Part shown: positions 1 through 9,616 of the stretch, piece after piece
Numbering within the stretch: the first letter of the stretch is position 1
Layout: each line of letters begins with the position of its first letter
NCBI GenBank assembly: GCA_964449165.1
Contig: CAYVAT010000007.1
Location: forward strand, 21,886 to 85,885
Direction: 5' to 3'
DNA length: 64,000 nucleotides
DNA from: CAYSCW01 sp964449165
GTDB lineage: Bacteria; Acidobacteriota; Aminicenantia; Aminicenantales; Aminicenantaceae
The notes under the pieces: model-generated
Seen by the model: only the letters and a program-made list of their open reading frames with translations
What the model was told of the DNA's origin: nothing
Database searches by the model: none
Made by a program: the position numbers and the translations under genes

Positions 1-2
1 AG

Positions 3-443
3 GAAGTTGCTGCGCTGATTGAGGTCAAATTCAAAGATACTCTGGATGAACCCAAGACCCAGCCTCCTATCATTATCGACATATCCACATCTTGGGCCTC
101 TAGGTACATCTTGAGGGCCGCCTCTCTCGGACTCCTGGATGTCTATGCCAACCACACATTTCAGCCTAAGAAAATCTTCACTCGAGCTGAAATGGCTGAT
201 GTTCTCAACAAATTGATCAATTATCTGAAAAGAAAAAATTATGTCTTTATCAGCCAAATCCCTCCCGAGAAGATTCAGATTTCAGATGTATCCCCTGATA
301 ACTATTATTACCAACCTATCCTGCGCATCGTCTCTTACGGCATCATGAATCTTTCTGCCGACAGGAGTTTCAACCCAGATCTTCCGGTCTCCGGGCAGGA
401 GGCTATACGCCTTTTGGATATTATTCTAACTCTTATAAAATAG
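3..443 (+). CDS. SLH-domain protein, 3' end only
   Basis: The reading frame is open from the first bases of the window, so the gene starts upstream and only about 146 C-terminal residues are visible. They contain two S-layer-homology-like units. The first has an ALGLLDVY-type start (AASLGLLDVYANHTF) followed by FTRAEMADVL, the classic SLH core. The second runs from ISDVSPDNYYYQPI through GIMNLSADRSFNPD. SLH domains usually tether secreted proteins to the cell wall or to a surface polymer; in Gram-negative-type bacteria they can also sit at the N-terminus of porins, but here they are C-terminal. The catalytic or structural part of the protein is outside the window, so its function cannot be given. 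It ends in TAG 30 bases before pgsA and on the same strand. Confidence 0.75.
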   Translation, partial: EVAALIEVKFKDTLDEPKTQPPIIIDISTSWASRYILRAASLGLLDVYANHTFQPKKIFTRAEMADVLNKLINYLKRKNYVFISQIPPEKIQISDVSPDNYYYQPILRIVSYGIMNLSADRSFNPDLPVSGQEAIRLLDIILTLIK

Positions 444-473
444 CCTCCATTTAACGACATACATTCTTTGGCT

Positions 474-1073
474 ATGACGGATCGAAAGATAACAGAAGAA
501 GGCAACGCCTTGCTGACCGCACCCAACATTCTGACCATCCTCAGAATTCTCCTTGTTCCTGTTTTTTTGGTCATGATGCTTGAACAGAAAACTTTCCATG
601 CCTTGGCTGTCTTCCTTGTGGCGGGAGCCACAGACCTCCTTGATGGCTTCGCAGCCCGAATCTGGCATCAGAAAACGAAAATCGGCGCTGTGTTGGATCC
701 TGCTGCTGACAAGCTGCTCCTGACAACGGGATTTGTACTCCTGACCATTCCTTCTCTCAGTTCACCTCATGTGATTCCTCCCTGGCTGACCCTGGTTGTG
801 GTCGGCCGGGATATAGTCATAGTAATAGGAGCTTTCATCCTCTTTAAACTGATAGGCCAAAAAACATTTTATCCATCCCTTCTGGGAAAGATATCCACCT
901 TCTGCCAAGTCTTGGTGGTTCTCCTTGTTCTCCTGTTCAATGCCTTCGAAGTTATCTCCATCTCTCTTATCTGGGCCTATTATGTGACACTTATTGCAAC
1001 TATTCTCTCGGGTATCCATTACGGTTCGGCAGGCCTCCGTCTCCTCTCATCCGCAAAGACAAAAACCAGTTAA
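474..1073 (+). CDS. pgsA: CDP-diacylglycerol-glycerol-3-phosphate 3-phosphatidyltransferase
   Basis: Integral membrane enzyme that makes phosphatidylglycerol phosphate from CDP-diacylglycerol and glycerol 3-phosphate, the committed step to phosphatidylglycerol and cardiolipin. The CDP-alcohol phosphotransferase signature D-x2-DG-x2-AR-x8-G-x3-D-x3-D is complete (DLLDGFAAR, then GAVLDPAADK) near residues 50-75. The start of the protein contains APNILTILRI, typical of PgsA, and several hydrophobic helices follow. Length of about 199 aa is normal. An in-frame TTG at 468 is a possible alternative start; neither start has a convincing Shine-Dalgarno sequence, so I chose the ATG. A related CDP-alcohol transferase cannot be fully excluded, but the N-terminal motif favours PgsA. 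Confidence 0.9.
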   Translation: MTDRKITEEGNALLTAPNILTILRILLVPVFLVMMLEQKTFHALAVFLVAGATDLLDGFAARIWHQKTKIGAVLDPAADKLLLTTGFVLLTIPSLSSPHVIPPWLTLVVVGRDIVIVIGAFILFKLIGQKTFYPSLLGKISTFCQVLVVLLVLLFNAFEVISISLIWAYYVTLIATILSGIHYGSAGLRLLSSAKTKTS

Positions 1074-1151
1074 AAAAAGAAAAGGGGGGTTCAATAAATT
1101 GGCTGTCTTAAAATAGAGAATAATCCCCCTCTGAGAGGAAAGAATCCTTTT

Positions 1152-2603
1152 TTATCCTGCGTTCTTATCGATGAAGCCTTTTCTTATGGTCTTCCAGATA
1201 ATCTTAAGATCCAGACCCAGTGACCAGTTCTGGATATAATAAAAATCGTACTCAACCCTCTTCCCGATAGATGTGTCCTGCCTCAGTCCATGAATTTGAG
1301 CCCAACCTGTTATCCCCGATTTCACCTTATGCCTGAGCATGTACTTAGGGAATTTCTCCCTAAAGTCCTTGACAAAAACCGGTCTCTCTGGACGAGGGCC
1401 AACCAAACTCATCTCCCCTTTAAGGACATTTATGAACTGAGGAATCTCATCGATACTGAATCTTCTCAGAAATTTTCCCACCTTGGTTATCCGTGGATCT
1501 GAAGGGGTACACATCACTGGCCCTGTCTGTTTCTCCGCATCGGAAATCATGGTTCTTAATTTCAGCATGGTAAACCTTCTTCCGTCTAGCCCTACTCTAT
1601 CTTGTTTGTAAATCACAGGTCCCCTGGAAGAAAGCTTTATCAGTATGACTACGATGAGCAATACAGGAGAAAAAAGAATGAGAAGCAGCAAAGAGACTGT
1701 GATGTCCATCATCCGCTTGAAAAGCCTCATCATTCCCCGAAGAGGAGGCTCATCGATGCTGATTACAGGGAATCCATCCAGATCTTCTGTCCTCGCCTTT
1801 AGGGTCAACAGCTGGAAGAGATCAGGAATCAAGCGTATGTTTACTGCGTATTTGTTGACCACTTTGAACGTCTCCAGAATCTTAGGATAACTCTCCAAAT
1901 CTAAAGCCACATAGACATCACTGATGTTTTCCCTCTCAAGAATCATCTCCAACTCCTTGATGGAGCCGAGAACTTCAATTCCGCCATCCACATCAATCCT
2001 CTCTCCTGGCTTCTTCTCATCATCAAGAAAACCCTTCACCACAAACCCCAAATCCCTGTATTGAGAAAGTTTTCGAGCAACTGCCTTCCCCATTTCTCCT
2101 GCACCAACTATGATCACGTTCTGGAGGTTCAGACCTTTGGCATAGCGCCTTTTCATGAAAAAATAAATCTGGTTTCTCAGTACTGATATCATGAAGATAA
2201 CCACGATAAAATAGATGGCAAGGAACCAGTGGGATATCTTGAATTCCATATGAAAAAGCGGAGCCTGCCCTTGGCTATATGCATAGAGATAATTAAGGAT
2301 GGCCAAAATGATCAGAATAGTCAGGATGGCATTCAAGGTGATGAAAAAGAAATCATCGATTTTGGTTCTTCTGAGTCTTGTCTTGTAGAATCCCTGGAAG
2401 AAGAAAATGACCAGATGGACAACCAGAAATAAGGGAAAGACAGCTGCATAGGATTTTAAAGAAGGAATGCCCTTCTCAGGATCTACTGGAATGATGTATC
2501 CATAAAACCGAAACAAATAACAATAAAAAAAGGAGATGATGATAGCAATGATATCGCTTAATATAAAGAGACCGATCAGACGCGTCCGCTTTTTCTTGAT
2601 CAT
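1152..2603 (-). CDS. Exopolysaccharide polyprenyl glycosylphosphotransferase (WcaJ/WbaP type)
   Basis: Initiating enzyme of polysaccharide synthesis: it transfers a sugar 1-phosphate from a nucleotide sugar to undecaprenyl phosphate at the inner membrane. The 483-aa protein has about four N-terminal membrane segments (within residues 8-150), a Rossmann-like domain with VIIVGAGEMGKAVARKL near 165, a further hydrophobic segment near 300, and the C-terminal bacterial sugar transferase domain. The latter shows KRMMDI, KLRTM, the GEMSLVGPRPE motif and KSGITGWAQ. It is the last gene of a minus-strand glycosyltransferase cluster and overlaps the preceding GT4 gene by 4 bases (ATGA), so the two are probably translationally coupled. 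Sugar specificity (glucose, galactose or other) cannot be read from the sequence. Confidence 0.92.
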   Translation of the reverse strand: MIKKKRTRLIGLFILSDIIAIIISFFYCYLFRFYGYIIPVDPEKGIPSLKSYAAVFPLFLVVHLVIFFFQGFYKTRLRRTKIDDFFFITLNAILTILIILAILNYLYAYSQGQAPLFHMEFKISHWFLAIYFIVVIFMISVLRNQIYFFMKRRYAKGLNLQNVIIVGAGEMGKAVARKLSQYRDLGFVVKGFLDDEKKPGERIDVDGGIEVLGSIKELEMILERENISDVYVALDLESYPKILETFKVVNKYAVNIRLIPDLFQLLTLKARTEDLDGFPVISIDEPPLRGMMRLFKRMMDITVSLLLLILFSPVLLIVVILIKLSSRGPVIYKQDRVGLDGRRFTMLKLRTMISDAEKQTGPVMCTPSDPRITKVGKFLRRFSIDEIPQFINVLKGEMSLVGPRPERPVFVKDFREKFPKYMLRHKVKSGITGWAQIHGLRQDTSIGKRVEYDFYYIQNWSLGLDLKIIWKTIRKGFIDKNAG

Positions 2604-3712
2604 GACTTGGTCTTATGTTCTGTCCATTTCTGACGAAAGAATGCAGAAATTTTTGTCTTGAATTTTTCCCTCGAAAAATTCGAGGCGTTCCTTCTTACTT
2701 TGACCTTATTAAATTCCAAGCCTTTGAATTTGTCAAGGATACCAAGAAGGCTCTCCACATGTAACTCCTTGAAGAGCACTCCTGTTTGCTCTGGGATAAC
2801 AGTTTCAGTAGCTCCTCCTCGCCCATAGGCAATCACGGGAACTCCACATGCCTGGCTTTCCAGGGATGTGATGCCAAAATCTTCCTCTCCGGGTAGAATC
2901 AACGCCTTTGCCTGTTGATAAAACCGAAGAAGATCATAGGCATCCAGAGACCCCAAGAATTCAATGTTTGATCCCGCCATTCTTCTTAGCTTTTTATAGT
3001 CTGGCCCTTGTCCTACGATCTTCAAGGCCTCTCCCTTCCGATTGAAAGCTTCTATGGCCAAATCGATTCTTTTATAAGGCACCAGAGCAGAGACGATAAG
3101 GAAATAATCTCCACTCTTTTTCCCAGGCTTGAAAAATTGAGTGTCTACGGGGGGATGGATGACATCTGCCAGGCGTCTGTAATATTTTTCGATCCTTCTG
3201 GCCACAGTCTTCGAGTTGGCAACAAAATGAGTCACTCGGTGGGAGGAAGACTCATCCCATACCCTTAAGCCTTGGATGATAGAAGGAATAACCAGCCTTG
3301 AAAAAAAAGACAATTTTTTGGGTGAAAAATAAGAGAAATACTGATTCCAGGCGTAGCGCATGGGAGAATGGACATAGCAGATGTGAAGAGAATCAGGATG
3401 GGTTATAGCTCCTTTGGCCACACAGTGGGAACTGGAAATGACCAGATCGTAATCCTGAAGATCAAAGAGTTCCACTGCCAGGGGAAAAAGAGGCAAATAA
3501 AATCGATATCTTTTCTTCAAAAAAGGCCATTTTTGAAGAAAACTGGTGATGATCCTCCTCTTTTCGATCTCTGGAATCTGGCTTCCCGGGAAATGGAAGA
3601 GGGTGAAGACTGGTGCATCCGGAAAAATCTCGGCAAAGACTTCCAGGACTTTTTCTCCACCGCGTTGGCCGGTTAGCCAATCATGGACAAGTGCGACTTT
3701 AGCTTCATCCAT
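2600..3712 (-). CDS. Glycosyltransferase family 4 protein
   Basis: Predicted cytoplasmic GT-B fold retaining glycosyltransferase, 370 aa, acting on a lipid-linked polysaccharide precursor. The N-terminal acceptor domain begins VALVHDWLTGQRGGEK, a start typical of mannosyltransferase-like GT4 proteins of O-antigen and exopolysaccharide clusters, and has HICYVHSPMRYAW near residue 115. The C-terminal nucleotide-sugar domain has the E-x7-E type motif (EEDFGITSLE) near residue 280, followed by GVPVIAYGRGG. It overlaps the downstream initiating transferase by 4 bases. Donor sugar and linkage cannot be assigned. Confidence 0.9.
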   Translation of the reverse strand: MDEAKVALVHDWLTGQRGGEKVLEVFAEIFPDAPVFTLFHFPGSQIPEIEKRRIITSFLQKWPFLKKRYRFYLPLFPLAVELFDLQDYDLVISSSHCVAKGAITHPDSLHICYVHSPMRYAWNQYFSYFSPKKLSFFSRLVIPSIIQGLRVWDESSSHRVTHFVANSKTVARRIEKYYRRLADVIHPPVDTQFFKPGKKSGDYFLIVSALVPYKRIDLAIEAFNRKGEALKIVGQGPDYKKLRRMAGSNIEFLGSLDAYDLLRFYQQAKALILPGEEDFGITSLESQACGVPVIAYGRGGATETVIPEQTGVLFKELHVESLLGILDKFKGLEFNKVKVRRNASNFSREKFKTKISAFFRQKWTEHKTKS

Positions 3713-3801
3713 TGGGGTTGATTATAAAAGCGGGGCTGTGAATTGTCAATCTGGAGTGAAACTCTCGCCAGCAGGAAGAAAGCAGCCTCGGAAACAGTCC
3801 T

Positions 3802-4866
3802 TCAGCCGAGTTTCTGTAAATAGGTGAGATATTGGTTTATAGTTTTGTCCCAGTGAAAAGAAAGACTGTGGGTGTATCCCTTTTCTTCAAAGGCTTTTCG
3901 AAGCTCTTCATTCTCGATCAATATAGACATTTTCTCTGCCAGTTCCTCACAGGAATCAGGCTTAAAATAAAGGGCAGACTCGCCCAGAATCTCTCTCAAG
4001 CTTCCTCCCGGGCTGCTGATCACCGCCTTTTTCCGGGCCATGGCTTCGAGAGGAGGAAATCCAAAGCCTTCATAAAAGGAAGGAAAAATAAAAAATTCTG
4101 CACCATCCAGAAGCCCGATCAACTCTGTTTGCTGGAGGTGCGGCCTGAATAGAACTCTTTGCGCAAGTCCCAATTCCTTTATGTTCAACATGAAGTCCTT
4201 ATCGGGTGTCAATCCGGCCAGGAAAAGCCGCAAATCAGAGTAGGTGTTTTTGATCATCGAGAAGGCCCGCAAAAGAGTGATTAAATTTTTATGGGGCTTC
4301 AAGTTTCCGACATAAATGACATAGGGAAAAGGGAAAAGTGATGCCTTCCTTGATTCCTGGAAAAAAATATCGGACAGGCCATTGTAGATAACCTTAATAC
4401 GGTCCTCCCCAAAGCCAAAAATCTCCACAAGATCATCCCTGGTCTTTTGGGAGACCGCAAAGACTATTTTCGCCCTTTTTTTAACCTGGTGCATAAAAAA
4501 TCTACCTATCTTAACCCTGAGCTGTGGTCTGAAGAGATGAGAGAATTTAAAATGAATCAGATCATGAACAGTGACCAACAGCTGATTCTTGATATAAAGG
4601 GGAAAAACATAATGAGGAGAAAAATACGAAAAATCCTTCAACTTCCTTATCTTCAGCGGTATCTCCAGATGCTCCCTGAGGTCATAATTCCTGAATGACA
4701 CTTCAATAAAAGTTCTTTCTGGAGCCATCAGATATCGCGTTCCCTTTAAATGAAGGACTCGGCAATGATGCTGGTTGGAATTGATTATTCCTTGAAAAAG
4801 GTTTTCCGCATAAACGCCGATCCCATAATCTTCGATCTTTCTTGCATCAAGGATAATTTTCACCAT
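3802..4866 (-). CDS. Glycosyltransferase family 4 protein
   Basis: GT-B retaining glycosyltransferase of about 354 aa. It has an N-terminal IILDARKIEDYGIGVYAENL start, LLVTVHDLIHFKF near residue 95, and a C-terminal Glycos_transf_1 domain with the motif YEGFGFPPLEAMARKKAVI holding the two conserved glutamates. The start chosen is the ATG at 4866 preceded by GGGAG; the codon before it is an in-frame TTG. It overlaps the end of the upstream GT2 gene by 20 bases, so they are probably one transcription unit. The similar opening sequence in the genes at 5852 and 7087 suggests paralogues that arose by duplication, with different acceptors. Confidence 0.9.
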   Translation of the reverse strand: MVKIILDARKIEDYGIGVYAENLFQGIINSNQHHCRVLHLKGTRYLMAPERTFIEVSFRNYDLREHLEIPLKIRKLKDFSYFSPHYVFPLYIKNQLLVTVHDLIHFKFSHLFRPQLRVKIGRFFMHQVKKRAKIVFAVSQKTRDDLVEIFGFGEDRIKVIYNGLSDIFFQESRKASLFPFPYVIYVGNLKPHKNLITLLRAFSMIKNTYSDLRLFLAGLTPDKDFMLNIKELGLAQRVLFRPHLQQTELIGLLDGAEFFIFPSFYEGFGFPPLEAMARKKAVISSPGGSLREILGESALYFKPDSCEELAEKMSILIENEELRKAFEEKGYTHSLSFHWDKTINQYLTYLQKLG

Positions 4867-5800
4867 CAAACTCCCTGACTATATGCTGCACTTCCTTCCA
4901 TATTCTGCGTTTTCTGTGATCCCTCTTTAAGCGGTAATAAAAGCGCTTGACAGAAAAGCGAAATAAAAGATAAGTCTTAAGCACGCGGAAAACAAAACGG
5001 CTGTTATGCTTGTGATAATAATACAACTGACTCTTTTTCGTTTCTTTTAGCATGCGTTCGGAGTATAAGGATGCGGACTGCTTCAGGTAGTGAATAACTC
5101 TGGCCTCAGAATTGAGGCAGATCCTATAACCAAGCTGGCGGAGACGCTTACCCAGGTCTGCGTCTTCTTTATACATGAAAAAATTCTCGTCAAATCCTTG
5201 AACTCTTTGGTATAAATCTCTATCTATCAGAAAACAGGCTCCGCTGACCCAATCCACATTTCGGCTCAATCTTCCCTGCTTGAGCTTAAAAAGTAGCCTG
5301 TACCATTTCTCAGCAAAGAGCTTCATGAAAATTTCAGAACAAAGGTTCAAATCCTTGCCCCAGGAGAACTGGAGAGAATTGTCAGGGTTGAAAACCAGGG
5401 GCGCAACCATAGCACAGTCGGGGAACTTCTTTTTGGCTGAAAGTAATTTTTCCACTGTTCCTTTGGGAAGATAAGTATCATTGTTCAATATCAAAATATA
5501 GCGTCCAGTGGCATGCCTGACTCCTTCGTTATTCCCTCTGGAAAATCCTGTGTTATGAGAGAGAGCAATCATCCTTACGGATGGATAAGCTTGTTTGACA
5601 CTCTCCACAGAGCCATCGGTCGAGGCATTGTCTACTACCACTACTTCATAATCAAGGCCGCTCAGATTTTTGAAGATAGACTCCAGTGTCCTGAGGAGAT
5701 AAGTTTTCCCGTTGTAGTTGACGATGATGACGGAAAGCTCTTTAAGTCTTTTGTGGCTTGAGTTTTCGATATTTGAGCCGTCTTTGAGAATGGAGCTCAC
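4847..5800 (-). CDS. Glycosyltransferase family 2 protein (rhamnosyltransferase-like)
   Basis: GT-A fold inverting glycosyltransferase, 317 aa. The sequence shows VIIVNYNGKTYLLRTLESI near residue 25, VVVVDNASTDGSV near 55, the LNNDT metal-binding segment (DxD equivalent) near 105, and CFLIDRDLY followed by GFDENFFMYKEDADLGKRL, the acceptor-side motif of WbbL-like rhamnosyltransferases. The start is GTG at 5800 with AGAAAGGG upstream. It is the only GT2 in a cluster otherwise made of GT4 enzymes. The basic C-terminal stretch (near 285-300) may contact the membrane. Rhamnose specificity is a family-level guess. Confidence 0.88.
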   Translation of the reverse strand: MSSILKDGSNIENSSHKRLKELSVIIVNYNGKTYLLRTLESIFKNLSGLDYEVVVVDNASTDGSVESVKQAYPSVRMIALSHNTGFSRGNNEGVRHATGRYILILNNDTYLPKGTVEKLLSAKKKFPDCAMVAPLVFNPDNSLQFSWGKDLNLCSEIFMKLFAEKWYRLLFKLKQGRLSRNVDWVSGACFLIDRDLYQRVQGFDENFFMYKEDADLGKRLRQLGYRICLNSEARVIHYLKQSASLYSERMLKETKKSQLYYYHKHNSRFVFRVLKTYLLFRFSVKRFYYRLKRDHRKRRIWKEVQHIVREFDGENYP

Positions 5801-5851
5801 TTTTTCCCTTTCTGTTTTATACTAGAAACTCTCATAATTAAGGTGAAATCA

Positions 5852-6949
5852 TCAAGAGGCAGTACTCCTACATAACAAAGAAATTTCACGGGCTATCTTT
5901 TCCCAAGAAAATTGATGTCTTTTCTCTTGGAATTTGTCCAAAATACACTTCTTCCTTTCTCTGTCTTTTATTGCCGTATCGAGCGCCTCCTTTATATCAG
6001 GAACCATGGGTCCATCCACTACAATCGCCATATCATGATAAATCTCCCTGAGGGAGGTTTTATTCAGCAGCACTGATACAGTTCCACAGGAGAGAGCCTC
6101 CAGGGGAGGTAGGCCAAATCCTTCATACTCAGAAAGATAGGCAAAAACATCAACCGAAGAATAAAAATGAGCGAGTTCGGACTCTTCTAAATGAGTCTCC
6201 CATCGGATCCATTCTTTATTCAAAACTTTCTCCATATCCCGAGCGCGAGATGTCGTAAGATTTTCTCCCACAACATAGAGGATTGCCTCTGGTTGTTCTT
6301 TTCTTAAAAGATTGACGGATTCAACCAGCAAAGGAATGTTTCTCCTGTCGAATATAGCCCCCAAGTAGCCGATGATTGTGTTGTCCTCCAGCCCCTTTCT
6401 CTTTTTCCACTCCTGGATTTCGCTCGGAGTGGAGCGTCGGAATTTATCCTCGATTCCATAGATAAAGACTTTAATCTTTTCAGGATTGACAGCAAAATGC
6501 CTGACCATCTCATCCTTGGAAAACTCAGATCCCGTGACCACGGCACCTGCTTTTACTAAGCTCCTTCTGACCAAGAATCTTCTCACCATGGATTCTCTCT
6601 TCGAGAACCATTCAGGATGGGAAGCAAAGGAAACGTCGTGCACAAAAAGTATGGATTTCCATCTATTGAAAAAAGGTAAAGTATAATTAGGCGCAACCAG
6701 AATATCGGGTTTGATCCGGTTTAACCTTCTGAAAAAGGGACCATTCTGCCATCTGAAGTATCCCTTAGGGGAAGAGATGACAAATTGGGTGACATTATCC
6801 CGGTTATATTTTTCAATTCTTTCTCGAGTGAAAATCAAAAATTCATGGTCAGATAAAATGCCTACAAGTGAGGTCAAAACATTATGGATGACTCTGCCTA
6901 CGCCGGTGGCATATTCTCCTATTTCATAACAGTCTACTGCGATTTTCAA
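5852..6949 (-). CDS. Glycosyltransferase family 4 protein
   Basis: GT-B retaining glycosyltransferase, 365 aa, in the polysaccharide cluster. It opens with IAVDCYEIGEYATGVGRVIHN, has ILFVHDVSFASHPEWFS near residue 100, GYLGAIFDRRN near 205 and the C-terminal donor motif YEGFGLPPLEALSCGTVSVL near 285. The start is TTG at 6949 with AAAGGA about 7 bases upstream; no ATG lies nearby in frame. The gene is separated from its neighbours by about 50 and 137 bases, the widest gaps inside this cluster. Substrate unknown. Confidence 0.88.
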   Translation of the reverse strand: MKIAVDCYEIGEYATGVGRVIHNVLTSLVGILSDHEFLIFTRERIEKYNRDNVTQFVISSPKGYFRWQNGPFFRRLNRIKPDILVAPNYTLPFFNRWKSILFVHDVSFASHPEWFSKRESMVRRFLVRRSLVKAGAVVTGSEFSKDEMVRHFAVNPEKIKVFIYGIEDKFRRSTPSEIQEWKKRKGLEDNTIIGYLGAIFDRRNIPLLVESVNLLRKEQPEAILYVVGENLTTSRARDMEKVLNKEWIRWETHLEESELAHFYSSVDVFAYLSEYEGFGLPPLEALSCGTVSVLLNKTSLREIYHDMAIVVDGPMVPDIKEALDTAIKDRERKKCILDKFQEKRHQFSWEKIAREISLLCRSTAS

Positions 6950-7086
6950 GGCAAGATCCTTTTAAAATATCTCTTCAGCATTACCCATCTGGAATTATCC
7001 ATCCTGCGCGGGAGCTTATAATTCTCCTCTAATATATATCTCCCTGAGTTTGCGTATTCCCACACTTAAAAGATGGATGAACAAAG

Positions 7087-8220
7087 TCAATTCTCCACCA
7101 TGGCTTGATAAAATCTTAAGGTCTCGACCGCTGATACTTTCCAGTCGAAGTTCATCACTCTCTTCTTTCCCTTAGCTTTAAGGGATTGGCTGAGCTCTTT
7201 ATTTTTCATGATGAGGATAAGCTTATCTGCCATATCCTCAGGTTCCTCTGGATTGAAATAGAGCGCCGCATCTTGGGCAATTTCAGGGATGGCCGTAGCC
7301 CGAGAGGCGGCAATAGGCAAACCACTGGCCATAGCTTCAAGGAGAGGAAGGCCGAATCCCTCACAAAAAGAAGGAAAAGCGAACACAGTGGCCAATCGGT
7401 AGATCATCCTCAATTCCTCAACAGGAACATAACCGATCATTTTTACCCAGGTGTTAAGCCCATTTTCCCTGATCTTCCTTTCCAGCTCTTTTTGGTGAAA
7501 GCCCTGTGGCCCAGCAATCACCAGGGGAACTTTCTCATGTTTTGTGTGTATTATTCGGATGGCCTGGATTAAATTCAGAAGATTCTTACGTGGTTCTAAC
7601 CCTCCCACGAAAAGAATAAAAATGGAGGGAAGAGAGAATTTTCCTCTCGCTTTGTTGATTTCTTCGGGTGAAATTTCAGACCGAAAAAGAGGATCCAACC
7701 CATGGTAAATCACCCTCACCTTCCTCTCATCCAGGGCCACCTTCGCCAAAAGCTGATTCCTGGTGAACTGAGAAACAGTGATTATCCCGTCAGCTCTCAG
7801 AAGGGAAGTGGCAATCTTTCTCCTAAAATGCCTTCTTGTCTCCCAGTTGACCAGGTAAGGAAAATCCATGAAAAAAAGATCATGAACAGTGACTACCTTT
7901 TTCCCTCTTGTAGGCAGGATCAGCGGTGAAGGGGAATGAGTTAGATCCAGGCTTTGGCCGAAGAAATAATCCAGAGGTGGCCAGGTGAGCTTATTCCAGA
8001 GAAAATTCATCAGTTTAACAGGGAGAGGAAAATCCTTAAAACGCATCTCAGAAAAAGGAGGTACTTTGGATGAAGGGAAACGATCCTTTAAAGATGCAGA
8101 GAAAAGAAAATATGTGTTATTTTGGTCAATCTGGGAGAGAGAGAGAAGTAAATTCTTGAAGTAAATCCCTACGCCTGTCTCCTCTTTTAGGAAAGGGCGC
8201 AAGTCAAAACCGATTCGCAT
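7087..8220 (-). CDS. Glycosyltransferase family 4 protein
   Basis: GT-B retaining glycosyltransferase, 377 aa, first gene of the minus-strand polysaccharide cluster. It begins RIGFDLRPFLKEETGVGIYF, a start shared by many GT4 mannosyl- or rhamnosyltransferases, has VVTVHDLFFMDFPYL near residue 110, LFVGGLEPRKNLLNLI near 215, and the donor-binding motif CEGFGLPLLEAMASGLPIAA near 290. A promoter for the cluster should lie between this gene and the divergent M20 peptidase (8221-8345), but I see no clear sigma-70-type box pair there. Confidence 0.9.
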   Translation of the reverse strand: MRIGFDLRPFLKEETGVGIYFKNLLLSLSQIDQNNTYFLFSASLKDRFPSSKVPPFSEMRFKDFPLPVKLMNFLWNKLTWPPLDYFFGQSLDLTHSPSPLILPTRGKKVVTVHDLFFMDFPYLVNWETRRHFRRKIATSLLRADGIITVSQFTRNQLLAKVALDERKVRVIYHGLDPLFRSEISPEEINKARGKFSLPSIFILFVGGLEPRKNLLNLIQAIRIIHTKHEKVPLVIAGPQGFHQKELERKIRENGLNTWVKMIGYVPVEELRMIYRLATVFAFPSFCEGFGLPLLEAMASGLPIAASRATAIPEIAQDAALYFNPEEPEDMADKLILIMKNKELSQSLKAKGKKRVMNFDWKVSAVETLRFYQAMVEN

Positions 8221-8345
8221 CCTGAGTAAATGTATTCTCTCAGCCAGTAAAAGTCAAGAAAGCGGACCCGGGATGAGCCGAATCATTGACCCGCTTGCTT
8301 CTTCCTCAAACCGGTGATATGATTTTTGGCAAAAAGGAGAACAAA

Positions 8346-9575
8346 ATGGCTGATTTCCAGAAAATTGCCAAAAGAATCGAATCATATCGTGACCAAATGA
8401 TAGATATGCAGATAAAACTCTGTTCCCTGCCTGCTATCTCTCCCACCAGTGGAGGTGAGGGAGAGGCCAAAAAAGCGGAAGTTTTGCTGGATTTCCTGAA
8501 GGAAATCGGGCTGACTGATATTCAAGTGATCAAAGCTCCTGATATGGATGCTCCTTCTGGTTACCGTCCTAATATCCTTGCTCTAAGAAAAGGAAAAAGT
8601 TCATCAAAAACTATCTGGATCATGACTCACATGGATGTTGTCCCGCCTGGTGAGCTGTCCTTATGGGAGGGAAACCCATTCCAAGCATGGGTCAAAGAAG
8701 GAAAAATCTACGGGCGTGGAGTGGAAGACAACCAGCAAGATATGGTGGCCTCTGTTTTTGCTCTCAAGGCCTTTCTCGAAGAAGGAATTAATCCCCTGTA
8801 TGACGTGGGAATTGCCTTAGTGGCGGATGAAGAAACAGGAAGCGGGAAGGGAATCGAATATGTCCTTGAGCATTCCAGAGCTTTTCGTAAGCAAGATCTT
8901 ATTATTGTCCCTGACGCAGGGAACGAAGAGGGAACCATGATCGAGGTAGCCGAAAAGAGTATCCTTTGGCTCAAATTTAAGACCCTGGGCAAACAAGCAC
9001 ATGGTTCTACTCCAGAAAAAGGCATCAACAGTTTCAAGGCCGCTTCCTTTCTGGTCACAGAACTCGATAAACTCAACCAGCTTTTCTCTGAAAAAGATCC
9101 CCTTTTCAGCCCACCGACTTCTACCTTCGAACCCACCAAAAAAGAGGCTAATGTCCCCAATATCAACACTATCCCAGGAGAAGACATTTTCTACATGGAT
9201 AGCCGTCTCTTGCCCAGGTACACTATCGAAGAAGTGGAAGCGAAAATCAAAGAAATGATGGGTAAGATCGAGAATGAATTTGGAGTAAAAATCACCATGG
9301 AGGAAAATCAGAAGGCTCCGGCTGCGCCTCCAACCTCGGCCGATGCATTAGTGGTTCATGCCCTGAAAGAAGCGATTAAAGCTGTCTATGGAAAAGAAGG
9401 AAAAGCAGTCGGAATAGGAGGAGGGACTGTGGCAGCCCTTTTCAGGATGGCAGACTACGAAGCTGCCTGCTGGGCCAAAATGGACGAGACTGCCCATCAG
9501 CCCAATGAATACTGCATTATCGACAACATGATAGGTGATTCCAAAGTGTTTGCGCATATCTTTCTCCAGGAATAA
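8346..9575 (+). CDS. M20 family metallo-hydrolase (dipeptidase/ArgE/DapE-like)
   Basis: Di-zinc aminoacylase/peptidase family enzyme of about 409 aa that hydrolyses N-acyl amino acids or short peptides in the cytoplasm. Visible metal and catalytic motifs are THMDVVPPG (His and Asp), GRGVEDNQQDM, VADEETGSGKG (the Glu pair) and VPDAGNEEG, followed by the lid domain with KQAHGSTPEKG. The ATG at 8346 is preferred because AAGGAG sits 6-8 bases upstream; an in-frame TTG at 8286 lacks such a site. The exact substrate is not determinable; a Sapep-like or peptidase role fits the amino-acid metabolism seen elsewhere in the window. The next gene, cutA, follows after 41 bases. Confidence 0.9.
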   Translation: MADFQKIAKRIESYRDQMIDMQIKLCSLPAISPTSGGEGEAKKAEVLLDFLKEIGLTDIQVIKAPDMDAPSGYRPNILALRKGKSSSKTIWIMTHMDVVPPGELSLWEGNPFQAWVKEGKIYGRGVEDNQQDMVASVFALKAFLEEGINPLYDVGIALVADEETGSGKGIEYVLEHSRAFRKQDLIIVPDAGNEEGTMIEVAEKSILWLKFKTLGKQAHGSTPEKGINSFKAASFLVTELDKLNQLFSEKDPLFSPPTSTFEPTKKEANVPNINTIPGEDIFYMDSRLLPRYTIEEVEAKIKEMMGKIENEFGVKITMEENQKAPAAPPTSADALVVHALKEAIKAVYGKEGKAVGIGGGTVAALFRMADYEAACWAKMDETAHQPNEYCIIDNMIGDSKVFAHIFLQE

Positions 9576-9616
9576 GAAAACCCACACCTAATGGAAAAAC
9601 CACTGGAGGAACAAGA

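Noticed and set aside
1082..1130. G-rich and C-rich tracts after pgsA as a terminator
   Set aside because: The arms pair imperfectly and the loop would be about 35 bases, so a functional hairpin is not supported.
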